Counted from the first letter of the stretch, positions 10,235-24,411 are shown. The stretch is 64,000 bases of DNA from Hymenopellis radicata (GCA_015501595.1 JADNRX010000154.1:1-64000), one strand, 5' to 3'. Numbers and translations are program-made. The notes: generated from the letters alone by a model not told the origin.

Positions 10235-13206
10235 ATGGCCCTCTCAGTTCATACCGCGCTGGCCGTGTCAACGGCAACATCCTCTCCATCCCCGAATTGC
10301 ATCCAATGGTCTGACGATGGACAACTCATCTTGGCTACTAGATCCGCGGTCTACATCATGGTTCGTCTTGCTTTCGACGATCTGTCTCTCTTGTGCTTGA
10401 CAGGCATCTCAGACCCCAGAACACGGTATCAACTTTGACTTGGACTCGCTGGTGCGTTCGTCGAGCAGTAGCGAAGGCGACGCGCATGTCGGATGGTTCA
10501 GAACGATGATACAGTTGGACAAGACAACATCTATGAAATGGCCAGAGTATTCACAGGGTGAGTTTTATACGCATATATGCGTGTTTTCTGAGCTTTACTG
10601 AGCCGCGAAGAATGGGGAGCGGCATCACTTGGATCCATCGACACGTCTATTTCCGGCATAGCCATCTCCCCTAGCAGCTTGACACCTGATGCTGGGTGCG
10701 TCTAGTAACCCTGTGGCACGGAAATCCGTACTCAAGAGTCCCAGTTGTGTCATTGCAACATTGACTTCGAACATGGATCTATCTCTTTGGGTGGCAGGAA
10801 AGAACAGTTTTAAAGGAGAATGGATCAAGGTATGCATCTGCTACCTTCTTCTAATCCTTTCTCTGACTGTCATAGTCTTGCGACGTAACCCCGTTTCTCA
10901 TGAAGGTTTTGACACTCAACGATTCGCCGAGTATCTCAGAAGTTCTCAGTTTTCAAATAATGTGTTCGTCCTTTTCCGCATGTCGCCCTAGGCTTGTAAT
11001 CTTGCGTATCCTAGGTGTAACATGGACATCGCAACCACAGTTTCAACAATCACCCCAACCAAGAATAAACGGATCGCTCCTTGTATGTGGGAGTCGTGGC
11101 GGCTGCCTCATTTTTGTAAGGCAAGGGACTTGGGTCTCGCCTTCAATCCTCTGATGTTAATTTCCTTTAGATATAATGAAGAGCACAACATTGAGCACAT
11201 CAAAACTCTCCCAGTTGCTGACGAGTGGCTTACACATGTCGCTGTCTCGCCTTGGCGATGCACCAGTCCTGGAATATGTAGATAGCTCAATCTAGCTCGT
11301 TTCGCTGACATGCTAACCTGCAACAGGCACGGCCAAAGTCGCATATGCAGTCGCTGACGGGGAAATCGGACTTACTGAAGTGACTGCAAAACTCCAAGCG
11401 TCGGAAGCGAGCGCACCCTTCAATCCGACATTGACATTGAGCTACGAGTTTTTGGAGAAAGAAGAGGAAGTATGCCCTGCCAATGAACAGGGTGCGACTG
11501 CTCTTCAATGGGTCAAAATATCTAACGAATCAGTGAGGTCGTCTCTCGCAGTACATTCTATGTGTTCTAACGCTTCTTAGAGCCTCTTGGTGTATTGCAA
11601 GACCGGTATCATTGGCTTATGGACTGAAGCCACAACTGCCCTCCGTTGGAGTGGCGAACGCACTCTGCGCATCAATTACCACCGAGTGTCAGTAGGGTCA
11701 TCACCTTACCTCCCCGTCGCGGGGATTCATTATGCGCAAGAGTACGATACGCTTGCAGTTACACTCTTCGATGGCTCTGTCCATGTCATCTACGACATTA
11801 CCGTCAGTCCGTCGTGGACTAGTTCTAACCCGGACCATTCGTTTTCGACGCCGAGTCTATCGAGGGCTGTTCGAGCAGCCTTTGTGCACTGTGAAAGCCA
11901 GACTATCATGGATATCGATGACAATAGGATTAGTGGTGCAGTACCATATGATATGTTGGGTAACGTCACATGGATTCACGAGTGAGTTTTTAAGTTCTGA
12001 TCTCAATCGTCTAACTAAAACGTCATGCATTCTTAAGAGCTTCGAGAACTGCAGATTTTAGTTACAAACACGACGCGAAGCACCAAAGCATGTTTGTTGT
12101 TGCTCAAGTCTGGCAAGAGGATCCTCAGAAAGTAGATCATCACCTGGAGACCATAATAAAGAGTGCTAAAGCATGTACGTCGTTGCCCTTTCATCTTGTG
12201 TCTGCATATTCATTAGACTCTAGACACTTCCCCGCTTAACAATCTTAGGCCCATCTTCTTCCAATGCCGCTCGAAGGCAAAGTGTGCGGAAATGCACGAA
12301 ACCCTAATAAGGGTGTTGTCTCAACAGATTGGAGATTATTCGACAGAAATTATATTGACGCCATTTGCTGGCGAGCTGACGACAGATGTCCGACGCGCTT
12401 TCAGACGGAGCCTCATTCAACATCTCTTCGGTTGGGATGACCTGCTGAGGCTGAGGATGAGGTTATCTTTTACTGATTACCTTTGGGTACGAGTGCATCG
12501 GTTTCTGGAAGCTATACGCTGATATCTTTCGGAATAGAAATTGTCGGACGCTGCCCGCCAGGATGATTTGGGGTTTGTGGCACAAAGCTTCTTGACCACG
12601 ATTTCACATCGAGTGTTGCGCACTATAATTCGACACCTGGCTGCTGCGATGAGCAGTCTTACACGTACGATTATAAAGTCTTCGTATGCTTCATGGACTG
12701 ATAGATGTTAATAGCGGCGGATGTGCCCTTTGCATTACGAATGGTGGTGCAGTCTTTACTTCCGGGCTGTCCTCCCGATCTTTCTTCTGAGGGCCAGTTG
12801 ATATCCGAAAAGATTCGGGCACTCCTCCCCGATGACCAGACGGCGAGCAGTCTCGTCGAGCGCTGCCCAGCGTGTAAGGAAGAAATTCCTCTCCAAAATA
12901 TCACTGGCGCGGTGTGCTCCAGGGGTCACACTTGGTGTATGTTTACGTCTCACTCTCGTTTCTTCGTTTGTCTGATTGGTGGACTGTAAAGCCCGTTGCT
13001 CTATTACGACGTTTATTTTATCAACCCCATATGTCCGCACGTGTGTTGGGTGCACAAGGAAGGCGTTCTTGCCACCGTCTTCGACAGCAGTTCCTGCGGA
13101 TAGGACGTGGCTGCCAGCGGCTGGTCGCGGGTGGGTGGTGGAAGAGCTGCTAGAAGCTGTTCATCGTTGTCTGTTCTGTAGCAACACGTTTGTGAGCCTG
13201 CTTTAG
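10235..13206 (+). CDS. Transcription factor IIIC 90-kDa-type subunit (TFIIIC delta/zinc-finger protein)
   Basis: Multi-exon gene for a subunit of TFIIIC, which recruits TFIIIB and RNA polymerase III to tRNA genes in the nucleus. The N-terminus (MALSVHTALAVSTATSSPSP, then NCIQWSDDGQLILATRSAVYIM) is the first WD-like blade of the TFIIIC-delta domain. After an intron at about 10361-10404 it continues HGINFDLDSLVRSSSS...VGWFRTMIQLDKT, then EWGAASLGSIDTS. The C-terminal exons carry the family's zinc-finger domain: CPACKEEIPLQNITGAVCSRGHTW, spliced to SRCSITTFILSTPYVRTCVGC, and ending LLEAVHRCLFCSNTF; the Cys/His pairs are all present. A frame-consistent path was found through the exons examined. 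Telomere-like boxes lie about 130 bp upstream. Stop at 13204-13206. Confidence 0.8.
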
Positions 13207-13491
13207 CCTCATGAACCTGATGCGCCTTATTGGGCCTGATCGTATAAATTGACTGTAAGGTTGCCTGAACTTGGCAGAGTGAATTATGGAGAGGATATGA
13301 CAGTATCAAGGACCGGTATCCAGGAGACAGCGTTGTGAGCGATAGATTGAATGAATAAATCATAGAATCGGGACTTGGAAGTTGGATAAGAAACAGGGCG
13401 GACCGGCAATATATGGCGTGTGTCCATATTTGATCGTCAGGTTCTTGCTTGCTTTCATCCACCATCGCCGACGCCCGTCGACTCAGCGACG

Positions 13492-15870
13492 ATGCTGAGG
13501 TCTCCGCCCGACGCTCATGACGACCATCTGCGGAAGCTGCTCGACCAGCGGACCACTCGCGCTGACCTGCATTCGCGAGTGCCCTCCATGTCCGAGTGCT
13601 CTGTGGACACCCCCTCCATGTACAGTCATGCCTTTTTCTCGCCGCGTCCGGGAGACAAGGAGGACGACGACGACCGCAGCTTCATGTCGACGTCGTCGCG
13701 CCCTAGGCGTGTCGAGCGCAATCGCATCAACGAGCTTGCCGTTAGCATGCTCGATCTGGATGATGATCCGCGCTCTTCCATGGCTTCTTCTTCGACGTTC
13801 GACGACTATGAGGAACAGGGCGAATATGGCGATCATGACGATGAGGACGACGAGTCCATGCCGCGTATGAGCCTGTTGGGGCCCAAGATGCGCTTCCATT
13901 CAAAGGCGCCCTGGGAGTTGGATGAGGGCCCGCTCATGGAGGACGACGAGGGCGAGCCAGACACCGCTCGCGTTGTGCAGAACCACTTTACTGTTGGTTC
14001 TTCGAGACAAGCCAGCTTCGAGTCGAATCGCTCGACCGACTATGGCAAGCAGTCGTTTGAGACATCATCTCCGTACTTTCACGGACTGTCCCAGTGAGTT
14101 CCCAATCCTGCCCTTTCTCTTTCCAGTCGTCTGACAATTCTTGTGCATTTGTCCAGTCCCACCCAAGCTAGCGTGTCGTCGCTTTCGCTCGCTAACGGCA
14201 TTAGCAACCCTCCCCGCGCCCCCTTTGCCATCTCACATGTTCGCTCGCATTCTCCAGCTCTTGTTCAGTCACCGCTCCTTCTTCCCACTGCATCGCGTTC
14301 TCCCCCGGAGTCCTTTATTTCTTCTTTACATGATGAAGGCAATATGCTCACGCAGGGGCGCTCAAATTCGTACTCTCCGACAGAGGAAGCTCATCCATAT
14401 GCCAATCCAAACCACGCCCGCTCGGCCTCTTCCCACAGTTATCGCCGCGGACCAGACGCGCCTTCTTCTCTCTCATTCCCGCCTGTTACTCGCAGTGATT
14501 CTTCTGCGACAGTCACTGAGACACCTTTTGGGAAAATGCTTTATCGAACAGATACACAGGCATCGGAGGTTCCTGTTCCCCGTAGTCCCAGGTCAATATT
14601 CCAAGGGAAGGAAATATCTTCACCGATGCCTTTGCATCAGAACGCTGATGGCTTCGTTTCGGATCCTCCTGAGCCCGCTCGTGGTACCAGCTTCCCTGGA
14701 TGGATGGAAAAAGGCCCTACCTCGCCAAACTTTAATTTGATTTCTTTAGAGGAGGCGCGCGCGCAGAGGACTCGAAGTTCCACTGCGCAGACTTCTTCTG
14801 CTGCGCTACCATTTCCTGAGCGAGAGCCCGACCGGAATTCTGGGCATAGTCCAAGTAACAGCGTAGCCTCTAGAGCACGCGCTCGTTCCATCAGCGCCGG
14901 GGCTCGAGCTAAACAGGCTATTACGAATATCGTCGGCGCTCCGAAGCCAGAACGCAGGGATTCGGAGCCTGCCGTGGTTCCTAATCCCAACGCCTCGTCT
15001 ACACCTGGCGCGTCGCCAGGGAAGAATGTAAAGCACAAAAAGAGCGGTTTCTTAAGACTGTTCAATGGCCGCGACGACAAGTCTCCTCCCCCACCCGTTC
15101 CATCATTATCGGATGGTTTTGCTGCCTTCAATGCTACCCAAAAAGCTCCAAAGACTCCTCTTCCGCGTATTCCCGTTCCTCAGCTCTCTCCCACATTGAC
15201 TGTACCCGACAATTACTCGACACCTTCCGGAAGTCCCAAGCGCACGCCCCCGCCTTTGTCTATAAACACCTCTTCCCCAGTTTCTCGAGCACCGTCTACG
15301 GGTGTAGGTTCACGCTTTGCAGAACGACTAGCTCCGGGTGACGCTGTGGGTGTGCCGCAAAGTGCACCTGCAAACGTTACAGAGTTCCCCGCCTTAAAAC
15401 TCAGGCCGGTGTCGACCGTGTTCAGTGCTCATTTTGGGAACCACATTCTATCGAATGACTCTATACTCTCTCCAACCGACCTCGATACTCCCAGTTCTAC
15501 CGCCCCGAGTACCGTTGTGTCGCCGACGACGAGTGTGTCATTTTCGCGCTTCCATGACAAGCCGTCGATTGTGACGCCGTCGGATGATCAGTCGTCTGTA
15601 ATACAGGCGCTGCAGGATCAGATTACGTCCGCTAAAAAGGCGTGGCAGCGGCACATATGGGAGCTGGAAGGCCAGATACGGGACCTCAAGGAAGAGGTGG
15701 AGACGCTTCGGGGGGCGGATAAGGAGGAATATTGTTCTTCGTGCGGAAGAGGCCAGGCCTCGTCTGACCATTCGACTTCCTCAGGGGAAACAAAGCCATT
15801 GAGTGTGGTTCATCGGCCGCGGGCGCGTACGGGCACTGGTCAGTCTAGATTCGGGAGTGCCGTCCAGTAG
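13492..15870 (+). CDS. Disordered Ser/Pro-rich protein with C-terminal coiled coil and CxxC
   Basis: Two exons: 13492-14093 and 14157-15870, with a 63-nt GTGAGT...CAG intron joining LSH-PTQASV. The product is about 770 residues. The N-terminal 200 are acidic (EDDDDRS, DDDPRSS, DHDDEDDES). The middle is Ser/Pro/Thr-rich with many SP/TP sites (candidate kinase targets) and basic patches such as KHKKSGFLRLFNGRDDKSPP. Near the end is a heptad-rich coiled coil (QALQDQITSAKKAWQRHIWE and following, about 15600-15715), then CSSCGRG. No catalytic domain is visible. A scaffold or cytoskeletal-adaptor role would fit but is a guess. The alternative upstream Met at 13420 lacks coding character; the ATG at 13492 starts the conserved-looking MLRSPPDAHDDHLRKLL. 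Confidence 0.75.
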
Positions 15871-16136
15871 AGGTGAAGTCGACCTTTTTCACTGTCCCCA
15901 GTCCAGTTGTATCGATATTCTCATCATCACCATCAGTCGCTCTTTGGAATCTCTCTCCGAATATCTTATCATTTATTTCATTTACGGTTTCTGGGACTTG
16001 TACCTAATTATGTTACTATTACTGTTGTAGTCGACCCCGTCCCCCACCTCTTCCACCCGCTTCGTACATACACTAATTCCGCTCCGTTTTTTTGTTATGC
16101 CCTTGATTGGCAGCCTGTCTGTCCTTACGACTTTTT

Positions 16137-16199
16137 CCTCTATTTACTCTTATGACTTTCCCTCTATCTACTTTTATGACTTTCCCTCTATTTACTTGG
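16137..16199. repeat. Short tandem repeat, 24-bp unit, about 2.6 copies
   Basis: CTCTATTTACTCTTATGACT plus TTCC repeats with one or two changes, in the 3' flank of the preceding gene. The rest of 15871-16600 is pyrimidine-rich intergenic DNA with no gene seen. Confidence 0.7.
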
Positions 16200-16563
16200 C
16201 TGCATTTTGTCGCCCGTCCTCTCTTTTCTATTATGCATAGATGGCTAGATCTGAATGCATATTCGTTTTGTGAATCTGCGTGTGGCGCTGAATGTTCCGA
16301 GTTTCGGTTTGAGATAAAAATAGTTGCGCCACATCAGTAATCAAGTGTAGTATTACAGCCTGGGCTTGGGTTTCCTCAGGAACCAGCACAGGGGGAATGT
16401 AATAGATTGTAGATGTACATGTACACGGTCCTATGCCAATGGAGGAATCGGTGTGTTCATTCGGTCCAGTGCAATTAATGGCACTAACTAATATATTAAC
16501 AGATGACATCGTCGACATTCCCCGTTCGTGGAGGCGCACAACATCACAGCCGGCGACTTGTAA

Positions 16564-17080
<517 letters not shown>

Positions 17081-17447
17081 AGAGCCTTCGGGCTGTTAGG
17101 ATGCGGATACCTCAAGTTATGTCAGGAAGCATGCGCGATAATCACCGAGCATCACATTTAGAAGGCCCAACAGTGCAGTGACAGACAGTAGTTGGACAGT
17201 AGTGCTGATAGATGCACGAAGACGAGGAGAATGAGGTTCAACGTCATCGCAAATTGGAAAAATGGTAAGTTAGGTGGCGTAGTATAGCATTTCCTATAAT
17301 ACGACAAGCAAATACGAGCGACCTTTTCAGCCTACGAGAGAGTGATTACTGGGGAGGAAAGAGATTTTTGAACTTGTAGACACCATCTCCAATGCTGCTA
17401 CTTTAACTTAGAAAGCACCTGCCACAGGACGCGGTGATGATCAATGG

Positions 17448-17854
17448 TCAAAAGGGAGGCACTGTTCCAAGCGATGGGCTAATATTAATAGCAAATGGCT
17501 CTGGCATCTTGCCATCAGGAAACGCCTCTTTGGTGAGTTCAATAAGACGACGATGGCGTTCCTTTCTTGCTGGATCCGGGGGCGCGTTTGGGTTGGGCTC
17601 GACGAACTTTGCAACAGGGGTGAGTCGGCCAGTGGGTGGAAACGGATAGACTGCAGCGCTGAAGTGAGAAAGCGAATACCAATAGAAAGAATCGGGTGCG
17701 ACTTACGCTCTTTACGCTTAGCTTCCTCCATTTCATGGATGGTTCTGAGTAGGTCCTTCATTGAGACCTGGATGCCTAGCTTGGTAAGTGCCGCCTCGAG
17801 TGAGTCGACGTGGACGACTTGAAGAGCATGATCAGGAGGAGAAGGAGACGACAT
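17448..17854 (-). CDS. Small conserved-looking protein of unknown function
   Basis: Two exons (17854-17707 and 17650-17448) joined by a 56-nt GTAAGT...GCAG intron. The product is about 116 residues: MSSPSPPDHALQVVHVDSLE, ALTKLGIQVSMKDLLRTIHE, a charged helix EMEEAKRKER, then after splicing LYPFPPTGRLTPVAKFVEPN, PNAPPDPARKERHRRLIELT and KEAFPDGKMPEPFAINISPS with a stop. The intron phase restores an uninterrupted frame and the second exon reads through 200 nt, which supports a real gene. No signal peptide, membrane segment or known domain could be recognised. It lies between the decayed and intact DUF6604 copies, in the same orientation. Confidence 0.6.
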
Positions 17855-18017
17855 GATGGTCGGGAACAACCCAATTCGGATGTCTGACCGGCCGGCAAAA
17901 TCCGGCAATTCAACGCCACAGCTGCATTCTGAAGTTCATGTCGGGTTTCAATTGTTATCTCACAAAGGGCAAAAGGATACATCAAGAAACATCGGAGCTG
18001 GTGCTGATGATATACAA

Positions 18018-20550
18018 CTACGCGGTCCTGAATTCGTTCCAAAACGCCCCATGGTCACGCTCGCCAAAGTACGTGATACTTCCTCCTTTGACAATGCCTC
18101 TTTCCACATCCTCCCTCGCCTTTTGAAAAGCCGTTGCTGCCTCGTTAAACATCTTGTTCACCGAGTCTTCACTGATCACTCTCCCCCTTTGCGCAATCTT
18201 CTGCCGATGCTCCAACCCCATAAAGAGATACCCAACCAAAAAAGCGACCTGCGACGGACGCTCCATATACCCCTCACCGTAGAACTCCACGAAATACGCC
18301 CATGCGCGGCGATTCCACTGCTGCAAGACGTAGCTTGAGAACATCTGGATCGTGAAGAAATCCACTCCCACGCCGCTGTCCTCAAATTCGCGCGCCACGC
18401 GGTCCTTGAGCGCACGGAGGAGCGTGAACGGGTCGCAGCGTTTGACACCGAAGCGGGGGCGCGAACCCGAGGCGTGCGCCCGGCCAGCAGGCTTTATGAC
18501 CTGCTTCTGGTCTTCGGGGCGCGGAAACAGCTCCTCGATATCCTTGTCCGTGAGGACGTACTTTTGCTTTTCCATGATGCGCTCGAGCCAGGTGCCGCCA
18601 GGCCGCAACGCGCCCGTGCCGTGTCCATCGTACCGGTAATTGGGGTCCTTTCGACCGGACATGCGGGCCGGGTCGCCGCCGTTGGCGATGTCGTGTGCGA
18701 TGAGGAAGGTCCCCGGCTTGGGGCGTCCAGCGTAATACATCACGGGGGCAGAGATCTCTAAGAGATGATCCATGAGCGGCCAGTGCTTGATCTTTCCGTG
18801 CTGGAGAAGCGCATCGTAGAGCTGTAAAGTAGAAGTGAAGAGGCCAGTGCCGTTGATGATGTCCGTGCAGATATGTTGTGTAAGACAAAGAATCTTCGAT
18901 ATGGCGATACCGCAACCCCATGGGTTGTAGAGGAATATCTGGAACGGGACGATGACCGTTCGCATCCCATCGCGCCTCTTTTGATCTCCAAGCTTATCGT
19001 CAAAAACTATCTTCGGCAACTGCTCGATCAAATATGTCTCCACCTCTTTTTTGCTTTCTCCCACATAGTTGTCCGTGTACAGCTCAGGATTGAAGCCCTT
19101 CTGCAGCCAGTGGCGGGCAGCATTCACCACATTCTTCGTGACCTCTTTCAGCTGATCCAGGGAACGTTGCAGACACTGTCGATTGATGACAACATGATCC
19201 TGCCAAATCTGCCATTGGAAGACGAGGTGGAGCGGAACAGCGTGCTCTCTGTCATTGAGGAAGGCGCGGAAGTCGCCTACAAGTGCATTTTCGTCTATGC
19301 ACTGCTTCCCCGACGGCCCGTCCGATTGAAGAGCCTGGAAATGAACCTCGGCGAGGTGCTTCACGAGAAGACCATCTCTCTCCACCCTGAGGCGCTCTTC
19401 CGTCCATCCAGACGTGTCCGCGGTAGGATCGAACTCGACAATCGAGCCGGGCAAAGGGGCCCTGTATACATCCTTCACAATCGTCTTCCCGTAGTAAAAG
19501 ACTCGTGCCCATGTCATGGCCATAAGGAAGTTCTGCGTGGTATTTGGTAGCGACTTGAGGAAGGGGTAGAATTTATCAAAGGAGGAGTCCACGTCTGGGA
19601 ACATTGTCGCCATGAGATCGGCGTAGGTGCGGTGCTCAAAGCGGGACGAAAAGGCATCGAAAAACTCGTTTTCCATTTCCTTCACGATCACAACAGCTTG
19701 TGTCGCAAGGAAGGAGGCTGTAACGAGCGTCGTGCGTCCTTCGGTATAGTCAAGCCACGTCTCTTTGACGTAGTCGCGCATCTGCTGCATATCCTGGAAA
19801 AGGAACCACGCAGCAATCTCCACATCGTCAGAATCCTCATCCAGGTCGGAACGGATGCTGAAGTCGTCGAGAGGACGTTCATGCATAGGCTTGCCCTTAG
19901 TCTTGGTCTTGAGATGGTCGGGCAGGAAATCGTCCTTAGCCGGGACAGTTTCAGCGTCATCTTCGAGCCCGAGGAGCTGCATGAAGCTGTCGAGGACAAA
20001 GCGGGTGCTGGTCAGCTGACCGTCCATCGCATGGGAAGGACAGCCCCTCAGGACGTCGCGGACGTCCCGTAGCTTCTCCAACCAGTGCGCATGCGATTTG
20101 CAGCGCGTGAGCTGCTCCCCGCTTCGTGCGCAGGGAGGCCTTCGTAGAACTTCTTGACGGACGTGCGTAGAGATATCACAGAATCTATGATCTTCAGCAC
20201 TTCTGGAGGACATTTCTGCACTGTCCGTGCAGATCTAGTTAAAAGAGAGGGCTTTCAGTATGGTGCACAGGAGCGACAGAAACTCACATTCTAGCGGCCA
20301 GTTTGGCCATCTGCCCGGCTTTCAAGTCCGTAGGAAGAGGGGTTGGTGTGGGCTCGGCCTTGCGCCCTTTCCCTTTCTTTTTCTTCGACTTGGAGGGAAC
20401 GGGCTGTGGTGGAGGTATTACTGTAGCAGACTCTTCCAAGGAAGTAATGTCAAGCTCTTCAGCGCGAGTCAAAATCCATCTTGCAAGCTTCTTTTCATCT
20501 GTTTTGTAAGTGACATATGAGGCCCAGAGAGAATTCGGAAGCTTCGCCAT
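18018..20550 (-). CDS. DUF6604-type fungal protein
   Basis: Exon 1 (20550 to about 20290) encodes MAKLPNSLWASYVTYKTDEK, then KLARWILTRAEEL: the opening of the DUF6604 domain found in fungal proteins of unknown function. A lysine-rich linker (KSKKKKGKGRK) and KAGQMAKLAARI follow. After an intron ending CGGACAG the frame continues AEMSSRSAEDHRFCDIS for about 730 uninterrupted residues to a stop at 18018. The long second exon has helical character and a DEDSDDVEIAAWFLFQDM block but no catalytic motif I recognise. Total is about 820 residues. A truncated copy of its C-terminal 120 residues lies at 16640-17080. Domain naming rests on the N-terminal motif alone. Confidence 0.65.
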
Positions 20551-20877
20551 AGTCAGAGAAAGAAAAGGGGATCCCTGTCGGTTGCAATATAGTCACGATC
20601 GTGATTGAACTTACTCTGCGCAACTCGAGTCAGATGTTCACACCAACCATATAGCCACGGGCGACGAAGGAGAAGCAGGAGAATGAAAATTGACCTGAAA
20701 TCCCAATTCAGTCTAAAGTTATTCACTGTATTGTCACCCCAGTCAGAGGAGATCTCGTGGATTCAGGAACGGTAGCAGCTTCGGTAATTAACGTACTTAC
20801 AGGTCACAATCCACAGACAGTCACCCAGCTAATAGATGGAAGTACCTGAAAAAATACTCTCATGTAACAAGAAACGA

Positions 20878-23800
20878 TCACGTCTGCTCTTCATCAGCCC
20901 CAAGCAACCAACCAATACCTTTCGAAAACACCCGCGTCGCCTGAGCCGAAACATCAGAGTCCCCGTCCCGCGTCCGACTATCACTCCGATTCGACTCACT
21001 CCCCCAATCCGACATCGGCCGTCCCCGACTAAACGGAAAGTTGGCCGCCACAGACTTGAACGTCTTGCTCGCCAATGCAGCCGCATCTGGCGTATTGAGG
21101 AGCGGCGTAGCGGGGAGGTGGAAGTCGGCGAGCCGCGAACGCAGCGAAGGCTGTCGCGACTCGCCCGACATTACCGCAGCAGCCCGCTTCTGTGGGACAA
21201 CACGCCCGCCGAGAGCTTCTCGCTCCATGAGCCTGGTCTCCCGCAGGTCGATATCCTCCTTCTCCAACCGGCTCCAAGCTGAGAGGACCTCATGCAGCTG
21301 TTCTGGCGGACATAACTCAAGCGAGCGGCCAAGCAAAACCATCTTCTGGTCGATAGCTTCGAATTCTGGATGTCGTCCAAGCTGATAGCAAGCCACCCAA
21401 CACACTTCACTTGCTTCCTTCACCTTCTGGTCAGAAATATTAGTGTGGCGCATGTCCAGGACTGTTTTGACCATGCGCTCGCTGGTGGCGTACGCGCGAT
21501 CGAAGTCCTCAGATTGTAGGGCAGCATCAGCTAGCATGGCCAAAGTCTTCACCTCTGCAACGACATCGCCCCGGAAACCGAGCATATACACGAGGTCCAA
21601 TATCACCTCTGCATGCTTATATGCATCGTAGTTACTGACGAGGAGGCGGGAGACAAGAGATAGGCGATCCTTAGTTAGACGGATCTCGATGGGCGATATG
21701 GGTATACCTGGTCGAGACATGACGTTAAAGGACGATAGTCGAGAGGTTGCTTCTATGAACTCCCTCTCCTTCGCTATTTGTTCGGAGAGTGCTGGTACTT
21801 CGAGGCTGCATATATGCATGTTAGAAGGGAATTGCGTTACACGGTAGATGAACTCACCAATCGTAAGCTGATTTCATATCGCCTACTTTGTAGTTCCCAG
21901 AGTTTGCGTTGTCGTAGAATTCGCGTGAGGATGTCAGGCATATCTCCTCAATGGTTTGAGGTGTCAACGAAGAAACATGTCGGTTTTGACGGAGCATGAT
22001 ATTCGCAACATCGAATCCTAGAAATAGCTCAGTCAAGAACTAAGCAAAGGGCAAAAGCACTTACGAGCAGTGCTAAGCAGTCCGCTGAAGAATATCCGGA
22101 TGACTTCATTCACGGAGAGCAGACCAAAAGCTCCTCTCAGCTCACTGTCACCTTTACCCGCTAACTTCAACATATCTTCAAGCAGCCATTCCCAATCCTC
22201 GAGGGTCGTCAACTCGTCATTCGATCCTCCTGCCCGACGCGCCATTCTATTAGCCCAAGCCCGCTGCTCGCTCACATTGTTCCTACTCTGCAAGAACCAA
22301 CTGAAGGGAGCAGGAACACTCCAACGTGAAAGAATTTCGCCAGACTCTAGATGGACATCTAGAATATCGAGCGCCCTCGATAAAGAGGATATCGGCAATG
22401 GCTTGAAGAAAATCATGAGATCTGAAGGCGTACATCGAGGCCGAGCAATGGTGGGGGTAACAAAGTCACCGAGAGATGCAATGGTCGTGTCCGCGATATC
22501 CTCGTTATAGTCCTGATAATTCGACATATCCCAAGCGGAAGACATTCAAATATTCGACTCATAGTAGGCCATTCGTCGAGACTATTGCTACCGTAGAGGC
22601 AAGCAAGCGCGAGACGCGCCATGTCTTCATCGTCTTTGATTACTCTCTGTGATGCAGACGAAGTTGGCTTGGAGGCTTCAAATATAGAAGCAACGTGCTC
22701 CAGAGGAGCGGTAAGAATGAAGTCGTAGAGAAGGTCCGTGTGAAGGCGAGGATTGGGGTTCCCAGAGCGCTCAGCCCGAGACTCAAGCACGTAAAGATAG
22801 GGCATCACGAGATGAAGAATGTCGTTAGGGAGAGATTCGGCTGTAGAGTGCGCAGTATAGGCACGAACGATGGTCGCTGGTTCCATACTCTTCCACCGTT
22901 CCATCGTCCACTCTTCGTCCGCATCGCCGGCACCTGGGGCATCATATACAAGGCGCGTAAGCAAACTCAAGTCTTCCCCCAGCTCGTCAAGCTCTGGGAC
23001 ACCCTGGGAAGCGCCATGCTGAATTACAGCCAAGGCGAAATCCATGATACCTGTCGACAGCATTATCGTCTCCACGCGTCGAATGTACCAAGCGGATAGT
23101 TCTCCGCTTGTCAAACATGCGTCCTGGGCAGATGACGCAGAGTATACACTGGGTACTATTCCTAGCGCGTCGGCGGAAGCGTTGATGATGAGAATATGTG
23201 AAGGGTCCACTTCTAGTTTGGCATGTCGCCAAGATGGGGGTAATTCCGCATCCTCCGTGGGGCTGACACGAGGAAGAAAATCGCGATACTGAGACGGGTC
23301 GACATGGGCGGGGAAAGAATCGTAGATAGTGAACCGGTATGGCCACAGGTCGGCCCCGTGACGGTCAAGAAGAACGCGAAGAGAAGGGAAGAGTGCTTGG
23401 ATGGCGATATAGCAAGCCGACTGGAGTAAGTCGCTAGTGAGGAAAGCCGACAGGGTGACGGGAAAGTTTAGTGCTTCTTTGGAGGCACGCTGTCCACCTG
23501 AAGACTCGGCCCAAGGATCATCCTCCCATTCAGCGTCTTCGTCAGCACTGTCCCCGAAATCGTCCGGAATGTCCTTGCACATCTCCACATACGTGACCAA
23601 CCGGTGCTGGCGCCCCAGCAACAGCCCGTGAAGACGACATAATTGCGCGTCGATGGGCAAATCCTGGAAATATGCGACGGCGGCGTCAAGTTGCAGCGAT
23701 TCCGGTGATTCGCAGTCCGCACTAGGAAGGTTCAGGGCGTCCTTGCAGCGCTGGACAGCCTGGGATGTCCTCTGCAGACCAATGTTCAGTAGCGCTTGCT

Positions 23801-23948
23801 GCACCTCCACGTCATCGACCAGGCGGTCGTGGCAGGCTGCAGCGACCCATAGGTCATCCTGCAGCGCGTCCAGGTGCTCGTGGACGTTCTCTACAGTGAG
23901 CTCGCTGTCTGCAAGGCTGAGCCATGGTGTGTACGAAGGTGAGGCCAT
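20878..23948 (-). CDS. Sec39-domain protein (Dsl1/NRZ tethering complex, NBAS-like)
   Basis: MASPSYTPWLSLADSELTVE begins at 23948. The helical solenoid includes LLNIGLQRTSQAVQRC, IALFPSLRVLLDRHGAD-type helices and EEWTMERWKSMEPATIVRAY, which is characteristic of Sec39. Family role: a subunit of the ER-membrane tether that captures Golgi-derived COPI vesicles. Introns occur near 22070-22025 and 21855-21807. The terminal exon (to the stop at 20878) ends in a Ser/Arg-rich tail. At about 22535 the reading changes frame by one base: ...RIFECLP in one frame and AWDMSNYQDYNED in the next. Restoring a single G gives the ECLPAWD junction expected for the family, so I treat this as one gene with a probable sequence deletion. 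Length about 970 residues. Confidence 0.8.
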
Positions 23949-24411
23949 TTTGGGTAAGTGGACACGCGCATGACACCGTTTCTCTTTCGGCAATCACACA
24001 TCACGAAGTTGAACCCGGTAATCTTTCTATCCTGACAGTGACGACTGACAGTGAGAACTACTAGCTCGTCTCTCTCACCGCGTCTGCTTAACTTTGACGC
24101 TGAACTCACCAATGATCCGCACAACGGTCAACAATTTGGTCTCCCAACTAGGTTATTGCTTTGATCCTCGGTCTTGGGAGGCTGTCAGGTGGCCTTATCT
24201 CGAAAGAAAACTGAACCATCATCCATAAGCCGGTCTTGCCAGGCTTGAATGCGAACAGCAAGTTTCCACTGCGTCTTCTCGGTTGCGATCTTACGACACG
24301 ACAATACAATTCTTTCGGCGTAGAATGTACACTAACGCACCCTGCCTGCTTTGACGCCACTAGTAATAGAAGACCATCCCGTGTCCATCCGTCTCGGGGT
24401 ACCTCGCTTCT

